A stretch of 64,000 nt of DNA from Scatophagus argus (taxonomy: Eukaryota; Chordata; Actinopteri; Scatophagidae). Below, piece after piece: positions 63,576-64,000 of the stretch. How positions within the stretch are numbered: the stretch's first letter is position 1; each line of letters starts with the position of its first letter. Made by a program: the position numbers and the translations under genes. The notes beneath the pieces were generated by a model. The model ran no database searches. It was not told the DNA's origin and saw nothing but the letters and a program-made list of their open reading frames with translations. The stretch spans positions 3,844,001-3,908,000 of the forward strand of contig NC_058501.1 in NCBI RefSeq assembly GCF_020382885.2, given 5' to 3'.

Positions 63576-64000
63576 CTGTGGACATGAGCAGGTGGGTTAC
63601 TATGGTGATGGGGACACAAGGTGTCTCTGTCTCTCTTGAGGCTTTATGCCAATTCCCAATAACAGGTCTTAAAGTTTTTGGAGCGTGAACGTAATTGCAC
63701 CTCAATACTGCATTGCTGGGTGTATTTGTCAGTGTTTGGAGTGTAGCTGTCCTGGGAGAACCACATATTTCTAAAAAGTCCACTTTTGGAGTTGGTTCTG
63801 TTTTCAGCTTTGTGCATTTTGTAGCTGATCCAAGAAGGTTCTAAAATGGTCAAGACATAAAGGATCACCTTCCTTCAGCTTCACAGAAAGATTCAAGGTA
63901 AGTGTTGTGTATCTTGATCTTGATGCACTGAGTCATCAGACCACTTCCCCATCTGTTCTGCTACTCATTGCCTACCCGTGCTTTTGTCTCTGAGGAACAA
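60043..64000. other. Right flank, no confirmed gene
   Basis: Apart from the possible exons at 60733-60814 and 63510-63575, no gene is recognised. A plus-strand consensus donor (CAAG|GTAAGTG near 63899) has no convincing coding exon before it. Confidence 0.4.

Noticed and set aside
63526..63783. 85-residue minus-strand ORF with Thr-rich, receptor-like look (FLEICGSPRTATLQTL)
   Set aside because: Overlaps the candidate 22-codon exon in another frame and leaves no room for an intron between them; no family match.

Overview
This is nuclear DNA from a ray-finned fish, most likely a percomorph teleost. Three vertebrate genes split by GT-AG introns can be read. The sequence between them carries (CA)n and (GA)n tracts, L2-type and other LINE debris, tRNA-headed SINE copies, Tc1-like relics and a piggyBac remnant. 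That repeat mixture, and the two melanocortin receptor genes interrupted by introns, both fit teleosts. Species cannot be named from the sequence.

Left part (about 1-14400): zdhhc3, a Golgi-type DHHC protein S-acyltransferase, on the minus strand. The CpG-rich promoter and a non-coding first exon lie near 14250-14400. Five shared coding exons (12285 down to 8396) are followed by two alternative, homologous last exons, a proximal one (6358-6516) and a distal one (2213-2419). They give predicted proteins of 311 and 327 residues with different tails.

Middle part (about 14400-40000): after roughly 14 kb of repeat-rich intergenic DNA come mc2r (plus strand, two coding exons, ACTH receptor) and mc5r (minus strand, four coding exons). 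They are convergent, with about 2.7 kb between stop codons. Both contain a phase-2 intron at the same place, inside the arginine codon of the DRY motif, while the other mc5r introns are not shared. Melanocortin receptors read POMC-derived peptides: MC2R drives steroid output with its accessory protein MRAP, and MC5R responds to MSH and ACTH in peripheral tissues and brain.

Right part (about 40000-64000): mostly gene-poor DNA with decayed mobile elements. These include a jockey/Rex-like LINE whose reverse transcriptase is split by another repeat, an L2-type LINE fragment, SINE copies, and a 277-bp piggyBac-derived element with near-perfect ends and TTAA flanks. Five possible exons on the minus strand (55591-63575) keep a compatible reading phase and include a membrane-spanning segment. 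They may be part of a gene I could not identify. No RNA genes, CRISPR arrays or prokaryotic features were seen.
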